From contig NZ_JAHLQH010000041.1 in NCBI RefSeq assembly GCF_018918325.1, forward strand, positions 62,001 through 126,000: a stretch of DNA of 64,000 nt, given 5' to 3'. The notes beneath the pieces are model-generated. The model searched no databases, was not told the origin of the DNA, and saw nothing but the letters and a program-made list of their open reading frames with translations. The translations under genes and the position numbers were made by a program. Below, piece after piece: positions 28,046 to 37,787 of the stretch (its first letter is position 1; each line of letters opens with the position of its first letter). The DNA is from Clostridium sp. MSJ-8 (GTDB taxonomy: Bacteria; Bacillota; Clostridia; Clostridiales; Clostridiaceae).

Positions 28046-29155
28046 TTAAACGATTCTCATTTCAGTTTCTTTGTTGAATATATGAATCTTAGTTGCATCT
28101 AAATGGATCTTAGCTTTATCTCCAACTTTTAACTTAGTTGTTCCGTTAACTCTTACTGTTAATGGAGTTGTGTCATCTTTAACATAGATATAGCTTTCAG
28201 AACCCATAAGTTCGATAACTTCTACTTCTACGTCAACAACTTCTCCTGGATTAGCAGCTACTAATTCTGCATCATCATCTAAATATTCTGGTCTTATACC
28301 AAATGTAACTTCAGTACCAGCTAAGTTTTCTTTCTTAACAACCTTTGCAGTTTCTTCTGGTAATAGAATCTTTTGGTTACCTAATGTAGCGTAAGCTTTT
28401 TCTCCTTCTACTACTACTTTTCCATCAAAGAAGTTCATTTGAGGGCTTCCTATGAAACCAGCAACGAATTTGTTAGATGGGAAGTTATATATATTTTGTG
28501 GAGTATCAACTTGTTGAATTACACCATCTCTCATAACAACTATTCTTGTTCCCATTGTCATAGCTTCTACTTGGTCATGTGTAACATATATAAATGTTGT
28601 TTGTAATTTATGGTGTAACTTAGAAATTTCAGTTCTCATTTGAACTCTTAACTTAGCATCTAAGTTTGATAAAGGTTCGTCCATAAGGAATACCTTTGGA
28701 TTTCTAACTATTGCTCTACCTAAAGCAACTCTTTGTCTTTGACCACCTGATAAAGCCTTTGGTCTTCTGTCTAATAAATGTTCTATATCAAGAATTCTTG
28801 CTGCTTCGTTTACCTTTTGATCTATTTCTTCTTTTGGTACTTTTCTTATCTTTAATGCGAATGCCATGTTGTCACGAATTGTCATGTGTGGATATAATGC
28901 ATAGCTTTGGAAAACCATTGCGATATCTCTATCCTTTGGTTCTTTATCGTTACATAATTCATCTCCGATATATAATTCTCCTTTTGATATGCTTTCAAGT
29001 CCTGCTATCATTCTTAATGTAGTAGACTTACCACATCCTGATGGTCCTACGAATACTATAAATTCTTTATCTTCTATTTCAAGGTTAAAATCTTTAACTG
29101 CACATACATCTCCTGGATATATTTTGTAAATGTTTCTAAGTGATAAATTTGCCAT
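28046..29155 (-). CDS. msmK: Sugar ABC transporter ATP-binding protein (MsmK/UgpC/MalK family)
   Basis: A 369-residue ABC ATPase of carbohydrate uptake class 1: Walker A GPSGCGKST, Q-loop VFQSYALYPHM, signature LSGGQRQRVALGRAI, Walker B VFLMDEPLSNLDAK, H-loop YVTHDQVEAMT, and a C-terminal TOBE/regulatory region (about 240-369). It powers the MalEFG importer and, as in other Firmicutes, may serve several sugar transporters because it is transcribed apart from them. GAGGAGG lies before the ATG at 29155. Confidence 0.96.
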   Translation of the reverse strand: MANLSLRNIYKIYPGDVCAVKDFNLEIEDKEFIVFVGPSGCGKSTTLRMIAGLESISKGELYIGDELCNDKEPKDRDIAMVFQSYALYPHMTIRDNMAFALKIRKVPKEEIDQKVNEAARILDIEHLLDRRPKALSGGQRQRVALGRAIVRNPKVFLMDEPLSNLDAKLRVQMRTEISKLHHKLQTTFIYVTHDQVEAMTMGTRIVVMRDGVIQQVDTPQNIYNFPSNKFVAGFIGSPQMNFFDGKVVVEGEKAYATLGNQKILLPEETAKVVKKENLAGTEVTFGIRPEYLDDDAELVAANPGEVVDVEVEVIELMGSESYIYVKDDTTPLTVRVNGTTKLKVGDKAKIHLDATKIHIFNKETEMRIV

Positions 29156-29374
29156 TATTTTTCCTCCTCATATTTAACTACATAATTCAATTTACATTAC
29201 ATATTATACATTATAAAAATGTTTACATCCACTGTAAAAGGTTACAAAACCCTATTATTTTTTTTGTGATTTATTATAAAAACTTCTCTTTTTTATAATA
29301 ATAGTCATATTATTTTGATATATATATAATATTTTTTGTATAATATATATAATAAATATAGGAGGTGACTTATT

Positions 29375-30043
29375 ATGTATGACGTTTTTGAGTCCGATAG
29401 TTACTTTTTCAATAATGATGTTTTTAATATAATCGAAGCAAAGGATAAAGAAGCTCTAATAGAATTAATTAAGCAAAAACACACTTGGGAAAACACAGAT
29501 AACATCCCTGTTCTAACCAAAAAAAATGATCTTATCATGTGGAATGTAGTTTTCTGCAGAGAAGTTATAAAGAAAGGCTCTACAAAACAATACCTACATC
29601 CACTATATAATAAATTCTACAAATCAATCTTAAGTTGTACAACTTTACAATCATTACAAAAATTAGAACTCAATCTAGCCTCTTCTTATTATGATCTTCT
29701 TGTTAACTTCGTGGAAGTTACAGATAATTTTATCATTAACAAAATAGTTAGTTATCTATACACTCATATAGAAAATCATCTATCTCTAGAGGAAATAGCA
29801 GATGACTTACATATATCTATGGGATATCTTTCTTCTTGCTTTAAAAAAAACATGGGTATATCTGTAATGAATTATTACAAAAAAATCAAAATAGATAGAA
29901 GTAAATCACTTCTTATGAACGGAAATAAAAGTATCCTTGAAATATCTACATTACTAGGATTCTGCGACCAAGGTCATTTTACAAAAGTTTTTAAAAGTAT
30001 AGTAGGTATGACACCTACCGAATATAGAAATATGTCTAGATAA
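29375..30043 (+). CDS. AraC family transcriptional regulator
   Basis: A 222-residue AraC/XylS regulator with a C-terminal pair of helix-turn-helix motifs: LSLEEIADDLHISMGYLSSC followed by FKKNMGISVMNYYKKIKI, and KSILEISTLLGFCDQGHFTK followed by VFKSIVGMTPTEYR. The 115-residue N-terminus lacks a cupin signature, so its ligand is unknown. AGGAGGTG lies before the ATG. It is divergent from msmK and convergent with the next gene through a shared terminator. It may control msmK or a distant sugar operon. Confidence 0.9.
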   Translation: MYDVFESDSYFFNNDVFNIIEAKDKEALIELIKQKHTWENTDNIPVLTKKNDLIMWNVVFCREVIKKGSTKQYLHPLYNKFYKSILSCTTLQSLQKLELNLASSYYDLLVNFVEVTDNFIINKIVSYLYTHIENHLSLEEIADDLHISMGYLSSCFKKNMGISVMNYYKKIKIDRSKSLLMNGNKSILEISTLLGFCDQGHFTKVFKSIVGMTPTEYRNMSR

Positions 30044-30072
30044 TCTATAATCAATCTTATCTAGACATATTT
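30028..30072. terminator. Bidirectional terminator overlapping two stop codons
   Basis: AAATATGTCTAGATAA (30028-30043) pairs perfectly with 30057-30072 around a 13-base loop. The arms include the stop of the AraC gene and touch the stop of the convergent gene at 30072. Confidence 0.85.
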
Positions 30073-30998
30073 TAATCAATTCTATTTTCTTCTATTCCTT
30101 CTTTTAATAAAAGTTGTTCTTTATCTTCTGATAAATCATTAATGCAATCTAACAACATAATTATCCTAACAAGTTCAACTTCATATTGATTCGACTCTAT
30201 ATAACCCAACATAATGTTTTTATATCTATTACTTATCTTATAGTATTCACATCTATTATTATTGAATATACTTTTGTCTAATATATCATATAAGTCTTCA
30301 AACAGTATACATTCCATAATTTCATACCACTTATGTTCTTTTAACTTAGAACTTATAGACCAATTCTCTATTTTATATCCATACCTATTATATAAGATGC
30401 CACCTAGTTGTACATATAACATACTTATTGCAATTGTATATTTGTTTCTCTTTATATTATATATACATTCTCTAAATGCATTCTTTCTACTAGCAAATGC
30501 TTTGCTAGTCCATTCTTTTATAATTTCTAATATATCTATATTATTATATTTGATATATTCAACTATGTACTGAGATATGGTGTATTCTGTAAGTATAGCA
30601 TTCTTATCTTTTGCGAAAATATATTCTAAAAATATGTGTGTATCTATCTTGAATATCCAACCTCTTTTATAAAAATAAATAATTTGATTTTCTTCTGGTA
30701 ATTTAAGTAGTTCTTCAGCTGTACAATCTATATCATCTTCTAATATCTTATGCATGTTAGCAATATTATATAGCAGATGTACATCCTTCAAACTAAAATT
30801 ATACTTAGTATCAACTAACTTTCTAATATTACTTTGATTCATTAATTGCTCTTCTATAAATTTATAACCTTTTAATTCTTTTTGTGCATTGGAAATAAAT
30901 TTAAGCACTTTACTCAAAGACTTATTTTCATTAGCATCCTCTACTACAATTCTATTTTTTATTTTTTTAATCTTAGACTTTAAGTTCTTTTTCCCCAT
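30072..30998 (-). CDS. Uncharacterised helical protein
   Basis: 308 residues, Lys-rich at the start (GKKNLKSKIKKIKNR), without signal peptide, membrane helices or a family motif I recognise. The chain looks all-helical, with many Ile/Tyr/Asn. GAGGT lies eight bases before the ATG at 30998 and codon use is like its neighbours, so it is a genuine gene. It stands alone between an AraC regulator (convergent) and a sugar acetyltransferase. No function proposed. Confidence 0.65.
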   Translation of the reverse strand: MGKKNLKSKIKKIKNRIVVEDANENKSLSKVLKFISNAQKELKGYKFIEEQLMNQSNIRKLVDTKYNFSLKDVHLLYNIANMHKILEDDIDCTAEELLKLPEENQIIYFYKRGWIFKIDTHIFLEYIFAKDKNAILTEYTISQYIVEYIKYNNIDILEIIKEWTSKAFASRKNAFRECIYNIKRNKYTIAISMLYVQLGGILYNRYGYKIENWSISSKLKEHKWYEIMECILFEDLYDILDKSIFNNNRCEYYKISNRYKNIMLGYIESNQYEVELVRIIMLLDCINDLSEDKEQLLLKEGIEENRID

Positions 30999-31092
30999 AA
31001 AAATTACCTCGTATCTAATCTATAATAAGACATTATTATATTTTATTATAAATATCCACAAATTACAATTTTATTTTTACAGGAACTTTTTA

Positions 31093-31701
31093 TTATTTTG
31101 ATTCATAATATTCATTTTTTAGTTTTTCCCAATACTTCTTATCTTCTTCATTAATTTTTCTTATAACTCTACAAGGATTACCTGCCGCAACTACCCCTGA
31201 AGGTATATCCTTAGTTACAACAGATCCAGAACCTATTACAACATTATCTCCTATTGTTACACCTGGATTAATAACAGTATTACCTCCAACCCATACATCA
31301 TTACCTATAAAAACAGGTTTTCCATATTCCAACTGCATATTTCTAATTTCAGCATCTATAGGATGTCCTGCTGTAAACACACTTACTCTTGGAGCAAAGA
31401 AGACATTATCGCCTATAACAACTTTATTAACATCAAGAATTATACAATCATAATTAGCATAAAAGTTATTTCCAATACTTATATTACATCCATAATCACA
31501 TCTAAAAGGTGGTTCTATGTAATAATTTTCTTTAGTACTTTCAAATAACTCTTTTAATAATTCCTTTCTATAATCTTGTTGTTCTTCTGTAGTTGTATTA
31601 TATAAACGAGTTAATCGTCTACTTTTCTTCATATCATTAACTAACTCTTCATCCATTGCTATATATAACTTTCCAGCTAACATTCTATCTTTTTCTTTCA
31701 T
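31093..31701 (-). CDS. maa: Sugar O-acetyltransferase (maltose acetyltransferase type)
   Basis: A 202-residue LacA/Maa/NodL-family acetyltransferase. The N-terminal DRMLAGKLYIAMDEELV is the Maa-type cap; the rest is a left-handed beta helix with PPFRCDYGCNISIGNNFYAN, the catalytic His in FTAGHPIDAE and VWVGGNTVINPGVTIGDNVV hexapeptides. It transfers acetyl from acetyl-CoA to sugars such as maltose or glucose, perhaps to detoxify excess sugar. The frame is open to 31716, but the GAGGGG site overlaps that; the ATG at 31701 is seven bases after it. Confidence 0.94.
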   Translation of the reverse strand: MKEKDRMLAGKLYIAMDEELVNDMKKSRRLTRLYNTTTEEQQDYRKELLKELFESTKENYYIEPPFRCDYGCNISIGNNFYANYDCIILDVNKVVIGDNVFFAPRVSVFTAGHPIDAEIRNMQLEYGKPVFIGNDVWVGGNTVINPGVTIGDNVVIGSGSVVTKDIPSGVVAAGNPCRVIRKINEEDKKYWEKLKNEYYESK

Positions 31702-31804
31702 AAAAAAACCCCTCACTTTTATAAATTATATTAATAATTATAAATTATAAAAGCAAAGGGCTCTTGCACAATTATATTATTTTTTTGTCTTATTATGTTT
31801 TTCT

Positions 31805-33982
31805 CTATTCATCCATCCATTTCTTTATGTCTTCTGCAAACTTAGGATCAATCTCTTGCATCTTTTTGTATTGTTTTATTCTATGTTCTTTAACCTTATT
31901 ATACAATTCTGGATTCTTTTCTTTTAATATAACTTCATATTCTTCTTTCTTCTTTTTATATCTTTCATATCTCTTAGAATTTTCTTCACGCATTTGCATT
32001 GCAAGAACTAAACGATGCTTGATTATATTAACTTCAACTAGATCTGCCTTCTGTCCTAATCTCTCAGCGACTTCACTTAAATGCCTTTCTAGATGTTCTA
32101 ACAAACGGTCTTCATCATATTTACCAAGATGATTCCATACATCTGAATGTAATTCTATATCTGTATCTGGTTTTAATTCTTCTATTGTATCTATATGACT
32201 TATAACATCTTCTACAAGTTTCTCCATCTGTTTCTCTGAATCTTTACCAAATGCCCATTCAAATTCTTGCATTGCCTCTTCACTTGGAACATACTTAGTT
32301 ATTAACTCTAAATTTTTATTCTTCGTCAAATCTTCTTCTGTATAATTATCTGGAATAACTCCTGAATCCTTAAGGGCAGCAATTATAGTTCTTCTTGTTA
32401 CACCTTGTTCTACAAAATATCCAATACCTAATTTTCTCATTTCATCATTAAGTTCACCCATATGTTCAGTAATATAAAATTTGATATTTTTACTCTTAAA
32501 ATTCTTATACATAGCTTCTAATACATCTACTGCTGTTATATCTAAACTTCCTATACCTGATGCATCTACAATTATAACTTTTGTATCTTCTTCTATAGCA
32601 TCTTCTATATCTTTCTGAAATGTATTAACATTAGCAAAAAATAAACTTCCACTAAATCTATATATTAATGTATGTTTTATAGGTTCAGCATCCTTATTTC
32701 TGTTTATATTGTAGAATCCATATCTCCCTGGAATTATTCCCAAAAATGTCCTAGGTGGAACTGCTGACTTAATTATAGTTGCTGCAAATGATAATAATAC
32801 ACCTATCAAAACTCCATTAATAGTTCCTAGTAATAATACTCCTAAAAAAGCTCCTATAAATATTATAAACTCTTTTGAATTAACCTTAAGCAATCTCTTT
32901 GCTAGATGTAATTCTAAAATTCCACTTAAAGCTGTTATTACTATAGCTGTAAGAACTGGTACTGGAAGATACTTAATAAATCCAGTTGCAAATAACAATA
33001 TAAGCATCATAGTTATTGCTGCTACAATAGAAACTAATTTAGTCTTGCCTCCATATTGTTCTCCCATTCCTGTACGAGAAACACTACCATTAACAGGACA
33101 ACATCCTACAAGTGCTGCCCCTAAGTTTCCCATAGAATAAGCTAAAATCTCTCTATTATCATCTATCTTATAATTATTCTTCATAGCGAAATTATTTGAT
33201 GCTAATAAGGATTCTGCCAATATTACTACTGCTATAGGCAAACTATCCATAAGACCATCCTTTATCCCCATAGCTGAAAAATTAGGAATAATAAGTGATG
33301 GTAATCCAGTTTTTACAGCTGGTAATAGTTTCACACCATAATCATCTACATGAAATATAACAGTAACTAAAGCACCAAGTATCATAACTACCAAACTCAT
33401 AGGAAATTTAGGATACAATCTCTTACTTAACAATATAAGCACTAAAGATATTATTCCCATTGCTAATGATAAATAATTAATATCCGAAAATGAATGCCAT
33501 ATATGTTCCACTAGTTCAATTACTTCTCCAGTTCCTGCTACTCCTCCCATTAGTTTAGGCACTTGCATCAATATAATAGTAGTACCTATCCCAGTTATAA
33601 ATCCTCCCATAACTGGAGTTGAAATATAATTAACAAGCCTACCCGCTTTAAAAATGTAAAATATAAACAACCATATAGCTGTATACAATGCTAAAAGTGG
33701 TACTACCTCTAGGGCCTTATCCGAATATGCTTCTATGCCTAATGAAACAAGCACACCTCCTATAAGTGCTGCTGGGGCAGCATCTACTCCAAATATGAAT
33801 TGTGGAGATGAGGTTAATATAGCAAATAATAATATTGGTAGAACTGATCCATATAACCCATATGCTGCTGGTAAACCTGCTATTTGTGCATATCCCATAG
33901 ATATAGGTATAGACACTGCTGCTATCATAATTCCAACAAAAATATCTTTTGATATTGCTTTAAAATCCATATTTATCTTCAT
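31805..33982 (-). CDS. SulP family anion transporter with STAS domain and long cytosolic tail
   Basis: A 725-residue SulP/SLC26-type transporter. Ten or more membrane helices cover residues 10-410 (SIPISMGYAQIAGLPAAYGL is the first signature), a STAS domain lies at about 435-545 (VIIVDASGIGSLDITAVDVL), and then comes an extra charged, largely helical tail of about 170 residues rich in Glu/Lys. Substrate could be sulfate, bicarbonate or other anions. The ATG at 33982 follows AGGGGTG by six bases; a TTG one codon upstream is less likely. The tail is longer than in ordinary SulP proteins. Confidence 0.92.
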   Translation of the reverse strand: MKINMDFKAISKDIFVGIMIAAVSIPISMGYAQIAGLPAAYGLYGSVLPILLFAILTSSPQFIFGVDAAPAALIGGVLVSLGIEAYSDKALEVVPLLALYTAIWLFIFYIFKAGRLVNYISTPVMGGFITGIGTTIILMQVPKLMGGVAGTGEVIELVEHIWHSFSDINYLSLAMGIISLVLILLSKRLYPKFPMSLVVMILGALVTVIFHVDDYGVKLLPAVKTGLPSLIIPNFSAMGIKDGLMDSLPIAVVILAESLLASNNFAMKNNYKIDDNREILAYSMGNLGAALVGCCPVNGSVSRTGMGEQYGGKTKLVSIVAAITMMLILLFATGFIKYLPVPVLTAIVITALSGILELHLAKRLLKVNSKEFIIFIGAFLGVLLLGTINGVLIGVLLSFAATIIKSAVPPRTFLGIIPGRYGFYNINRNKDAEPIKHTLIYRFSGSLFFANVNTFQKDIEDAIEEDTKVIIVDASGIGSLDITAVDVLEAMYKNFKSKNIKFYITEHMGELNDEMRKLGIGYFVEQGVTRRTIIAALKDSGVIPDNYTEEDLTKNKNLELITKYVPSEEAMQEFEWAFGKDSEKQMEKLVEDVISHIDTIEELKPDTDIELHSDVWNHLGKYDEDRLLEHLERHLSEVAERLGQKADLVEVNIIKHRLVLAMQMREENSKRYERYKKKKEEYEVILKEKNPELYNKVKEHRIKQYKKMQEIDPKFAEDIKKWMDE

Positions 33983-34058
33983 CAATTACACCCCTTTATA
34001 CATAATCATCTCTCATTAATTCTTTTAGTATATACCAACTTTTTTGATTTGCCAAATT

Positions 34059-34391
34059 CTATTTATTAGCTTTATCTTTGATTCCATATATAATATGTTT
34101 AAAAACCATAATAGGATTATGAGACATCATTCTTGGGCCTGAATATCTCATAACTTCTTTAACTTCTGCTCTCATATCTTTCTTATAACAATGAACCTTG
34201 CAATTACTACAAAATGTCTTAGTCTCCATAAATGGGCACTTATTAATTCTTTCATTACAATATCTTCTTAATTGCTCACATTCTTCACATAGCTCTCCTT
34301 TTTTTGTTTTATGCTTTCCTCTACAATATATCTCAATCATAACCTTTATTGTTTCTTGTTCCGTATTTCTCTTTTCAACTAAATCTATCAT
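34059..34391 (-). CDS. ygbA: YgbA/nitrous-oxide-stimulated promoter family protein
   Basis: A 110-residue small protein with conserved Cys-rich core: EIYCRGKH, GELCEECEQLRRYC, CPFMETKTFCSNCKVHCY, then MRYSGPRMMSHNPIM. This pattern is that of the YgbA family, whose members in enterobacteria are induced by nitric oxide and linked to nitrosative stress; the Cys set suggests a metal or Fe-S site. It is the last gene of the ybaN-cydD-cydC group (8 bases after cydC), which hints at a shared redox or nitrosative role. Confidence 0.85.
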   Translation of the reverse strand: MIDLVEKRNTEQETIKVMIEIYCRGKHKTKKGELCEECEQLRRYCNERINKCPFMETKTFCSNCKVHCYKKDMRAEVKEVMRYSGPRMMSHNPIMVFKHIIYGIKDKANK

Positions 34392-34399
34392 AAAAAAGT

Positions 34400-36049
34400 T
34401 TAAACCTCCATAATACTCTCAGCAATTGCCATAGTAGACTTTCTATGTGATACTATTACTATAGTTTTTTTATCTTTCTCTGTTTCTAGCGCTTTTAAAA
34501 TAACAGCCTCATTTAAGCTATCTAAATTACTAGTTGGTTCATCTAATAGCATAATGTCTCCATCATGTAAGAATGCTCTTGCTATTCCTATTCTCTGACG
34601 TTCCCCTCCAGATAGAGATTCACCTAATTCACTGAGCCTAGTATTATATCCATGTGGCAATGTCATAATAAATTCATGTAATGATGCCTTTTTAGCTGCC
34701 TCTATAACCTCATCTGTAGTTGCATCTAACTTTGCTATCCTTATATTTTCTTCTATAGTATCAGAAAAGACCTGAGTTTCTTGGGTTACATAAGATATAT
34801 TACTCCTTAATGATTGAGTATTAATATTATTAACTTCTACAGATTTTTCTTTATCTATATATCTTATTTCTCCGCTATCTGCTTTAAAGAATCTCATTAA
34901 TAACTTCAAAAATGTAGATTTTCCTGAACCACTAGCTCCTAATATTCCATTTATCTTGCCTTTTTTTATAGTAGCATTAAATCCATCTAAAACTTGTTTA
35001 TTAGAATCAGCATATGTAAAATCTATTCTATATGCTTTTATATCTCCTACTGGCATATCCTCTTGTCCTACTATATCTTCAACCATAGGTTTTTCTTCTA
35101 ATATATTAAGTACTCTATTACCACTTGCTAGTGTTTGATGTAAATTATTTGATAAGGATGCAAGAGCTGCTGTTGGTCCAAATGAACTCATTATACCTAT
35201 AATACTTATTATTCCTTGAAGATTGTTAATACTACCTACTTCTATCAATCTATAAGAAACATATAATGTTATCATAGAAGTAACCATTATAACTGAATTA
35301 GTTATAACAGCTTGTTTATTCTCTAATGACTTTAACTTTGATTGTTTATTTTCTATAGAATCAGATTTTGTATTCATATTATCAAGTCTTTCTTTTCCTT
35401 GATCATATTGTAGAACTTCTTTTATTCCTCTTAAATTATCTAAAACATAAGAATTCAACTCACCAAAACCACTTCTATATTCTTCTCCTATATTTTTTCC
35501 TATTCTACCATTAATAATAGGTATTATTAATCCCACAATAATATATGCTATTACTGCAATAACTGCAAAACTCCAATGATTTACACCTAAAAATACTATC
35601 ATCACAATAGAATATATAACTGCAATACATATGGGCGATATAGTATGTGCATAAAAGACTTCTAGAAGTTCAATATCTGTGGTAATTATAGATATAAGAT
35701 TACCTCTTTCTTTTCCTTCTAGTTTTGCAGGTGCTAATTTTCTTAATACACCAAAAACCTTATTTCTTATTATCTCTAACAATTTGAAAGCTATGTAATG
35801 ATTACTCATTTGCTCTAAATATCTAAATACACCTCTAAACACTGCAAATAATACAAGAACTATAAATATAAATTTAAAATCACCAGTTTTAACAATTCCA
35901 TATCCACCTAATATAGTTATAAAGGTTGCTACAAGATTACCTATAACTCCCATAATAATAGCTAATATCATAAATGGCACAAGAGGCTTAACCATGCCTA
36001 TAAGTCCTGCCATCACTTTAAATCCAGATCTATTTTTTTCGTTATGCAT
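34400..36049 (-). CDS. cydC: ABC exporter half-transporter, CydC-like
   Basis: A 549-residue fused membrane/ATPase half-transporter: six membrane helices (1-310), Walker A GASGSGKST, signature LSGGERQRIGIARAF, Walker B IMLLDEPTSNLD. CydC-type proteins pair with CydD to export cysteine/glutathione-type thiols or bind haem. It overlaps the upstream cydD-like gene by 8 bases and has ygbA after it. No cytochrome bd genes are in the window, so the cargo stays open. Confidence 0.85.
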   Translation of the reverse strand: MHNEKNRSGFKVMAGLIGMVKPLVPFMILAIIMGVIGNLVATFITILGGYGIVKTGDFKFIFIVLVLFAVFRGVFRYLEQMSNHYIAFKLLEIIRNKVFGVLRKLAPAKLEGKERGNLISIITTDIELLEVFYAHTISPICIAVIYSIVMIVFLGVNHWSFAVIAVIAYIIVGLIIPIINGRIGKNIGEEYRSGFGELNSYVLDNLRGIKEVLQYDQGKERLDNMNTKSDSIENKQSKLKSLENKQAVITNSVIMVTSMITLYVSYRLIEVGSINNLQGIISIIGIMSSFGPTAALASLSNNLHQTLASGNRVLNILEEKPMVEDIVGQEDMPVGDIKAYRIDFTYADSNKQVLDGFNATIKKGKINGILGASGSGKSTFLKLLMRFFKADSGEIRYIDKEKSVEVNNINTQSLRSNISYVTQETQVFSDTIEENIRIAKLDATTDEVIEAAKKASLHEFIMTLPHGYNTRLSELGESLSGGERQRIGIARAFLHDGDIMLLDEPTSNLDSLNEAVILKALETEKDKKTIVIVSHRKSTMAIAESIMEV

Positions 36050-37787
36050 TTCTTACTGCCTCCAATTCCTTCTGACTATTATACAACTCTCTATAAATTA
36101 CTCCTTCTGCCATAAGTTCTTCATGTTTACCAGTTTCTTTTACTATTCCCTTTTCAATAACATATATATTATCAGCTGATATTATATTTTCTAATCTGTG
36201 AGATATTACTACAACTGCTTTTTCATTAGATATTTTTCTTATGACTTCCATTATTTTTTCTTCACTCTCTATATCTACATTAGATGTTGCTTCATCAAAT
36301 ATATAAACATCTGCATCTGATAGTATAGCTCTTGCTACTGCTAGCCTCTGACATTGCCCACCAGATAGATTACTTCCTCTTTCCTTCACTTCTGAATCAA
36401 GTCCATATTCATTGTCAATTAGTGATGTTAATCCAACTAACTCTAATACTTCCCTCATCTTATTTTCTACATTCTCACAGATACTATCATTATTTAATCC
36501 CATAGCAAGATTGCTTCTTATAGTTCCCTTAAATATATAGCTATTATGATTTATTCTAATAATTTTTTTCATTCTGCTTGTTCTAATGTATTCATTCATC
36601 TTTCTATTGTTTATCAATACATCACCATTAGTTTGTGATTCTTCACCAATTATCAATGAAACAATTGTACTCTTACCACAACCAGATTCTCCAACTATTG
36701 CTGTCATCTTACCCTTAGGAATATTAATGTTAACATCTTTTAATACAATTCTATCTGCTGAATCTTCATATGCAAAATCAACATTTTTAAATGTAATGTT
36801 ATCTATATTACTTAATTCTACACTTCCATCCTTTTGTTCTTCTGTATCTAACAATTTAAATATCTTATTAGCTGCTGCATTTCCATTCATAGCTATATGA
36901 AAAAATGAGCCTAATAATCTAAGAGGCAAGAAAAATTCTGCTGAAATCATTATTATAAAGAAACATTGATAAACCTCTATATTGCCTTTATTTAATGATA
37001 TTAATGAAAGAATTATACCTATTGCTGCTCCACCATATGCAACTAAATCCATAATACTTATAGAATTTAACTGCATTATTAAAACCCTCATGGTAACCTT
37101 TCTGAATTTTTGGCTCTCCAAATTCATTCGTTTCGAATATTCTTCATCTGCCCCATATATTTTAAGCGTAGTCAATCCTTGTAAACACTCTAAAAAAGTA
37201 TCTCCTAGCTCTGTATAGGTATTCCAATATTTATTTAACATTTTCTTTGCAAATTTCTGAACTGCAACTATTGATATTGGTATAAGTGGTACACATATTA
37301 ATAGCACTATAGCAACCTTTATATCCATTGTACAAACTATAAAAAATAATGTAATAGGTGCTAGTAAGCTATAAAAAAACTGTGGTACATATCTACCGAA
37401 ATATATTTCTAATTGATCAACACCTTCTGTTGATAATTGAACTACTTCTGCTGTTGATATATTTTTGTTATATCCATTGCCTAGTCTTAATAACTTCTCA
37501 AATATTCTTTCTCTTAATGAAGATTTTACAATTGTTGAAACTTCGAAGGATAATTTGTTTCCTATTGTAACAGTAATAATTCTAATAATTATAGACAATA
37601 TTCCTATTATCAAAAATTCTTTAATATCAGAACTTATCATTTTTTTCTTAAATAAATTTCCAACAACAATAGCTAACTTGTACACAAATAAAACATTTGC
37701 AAGCATGCCAATCCATTGCATAAATACAATAAAAACTATCTTAGGTATATTTCCCTTATATTCTTGAAGTAATCTTTTATGAAACAT
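36042..37787 (-). CDS. cydD: ABC exporter half-transporter, CydD-like
   Basis: A 581-residue partner of the CydC-like protein. It has the N-terminal six-helix domain (ending near 310), Walker A GESGCGKST, signature LSGGQCQRLAVARAI and Walker B VYIFDEATSNVD. The start overlaps the ybaN stop by 11 bases, a sign of translational coupling. Together with cydC it forms a heterodimeric exporter. The family makes a thiol or haem-related role plausible but other cargo cannot be excluded. Confidence 0.85.
   Translation of the reverse strand: MFHKRLLQEYKGNIPKIVFIVFMQWIGMLANVLFVYKLAIVVGNLFKKKMISSDIKEFLIIGILSIIIRIITVTIGNKLSFEVSTIVKSSLRERIFEKLLRLGNGYNKNISTAEVVQLSTEGVDQLEIYFGRYVPQFFYSLLAPITLFFIVCTMDIKVAIVLLICVPLIPISIVAVQKFAKKMLNKYWNTYTELGDTFLECLQGLTTLKIYGADEEYSKRMNLESQKFRKVTMRVLIMQLNSISIMDLVAYGGAAIGIILSLISLNKGNIEVYQCFFIIMISAEFFLPLRLLGSFFHIAMNGNAAANKIFKLLDTEEQKDGSVELSNIDNITFKNVDFAYEDSADRIVLKDVNINIPKGKMTAIVGESGCGKSTIVSLIIGEESQTNGDVLINNRKMNEYIRTSRMKKIIRINHNSYIFKGTIRSNLAMGLNNDSICENVENKMREVLELVGLTSLIDNEYGLDSEVKERGSNLSGGQCQRLAVARAILSDADVYIFDEATSNVDIESEEKIMEVIRKISNEKAVVVISHRLENIISADNIYVIEKGIVKETGKHEELMAEGVIYRELYNSQKELEAVRNA

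Noticed and set aside
34400-37787. CydDC as cytochrome bd assembly factors
   Set aside because: No cydAB nearby and a likely anaerobic host; the ygbA/ybaN linkage suggests another role. The Cyd names denote family only.
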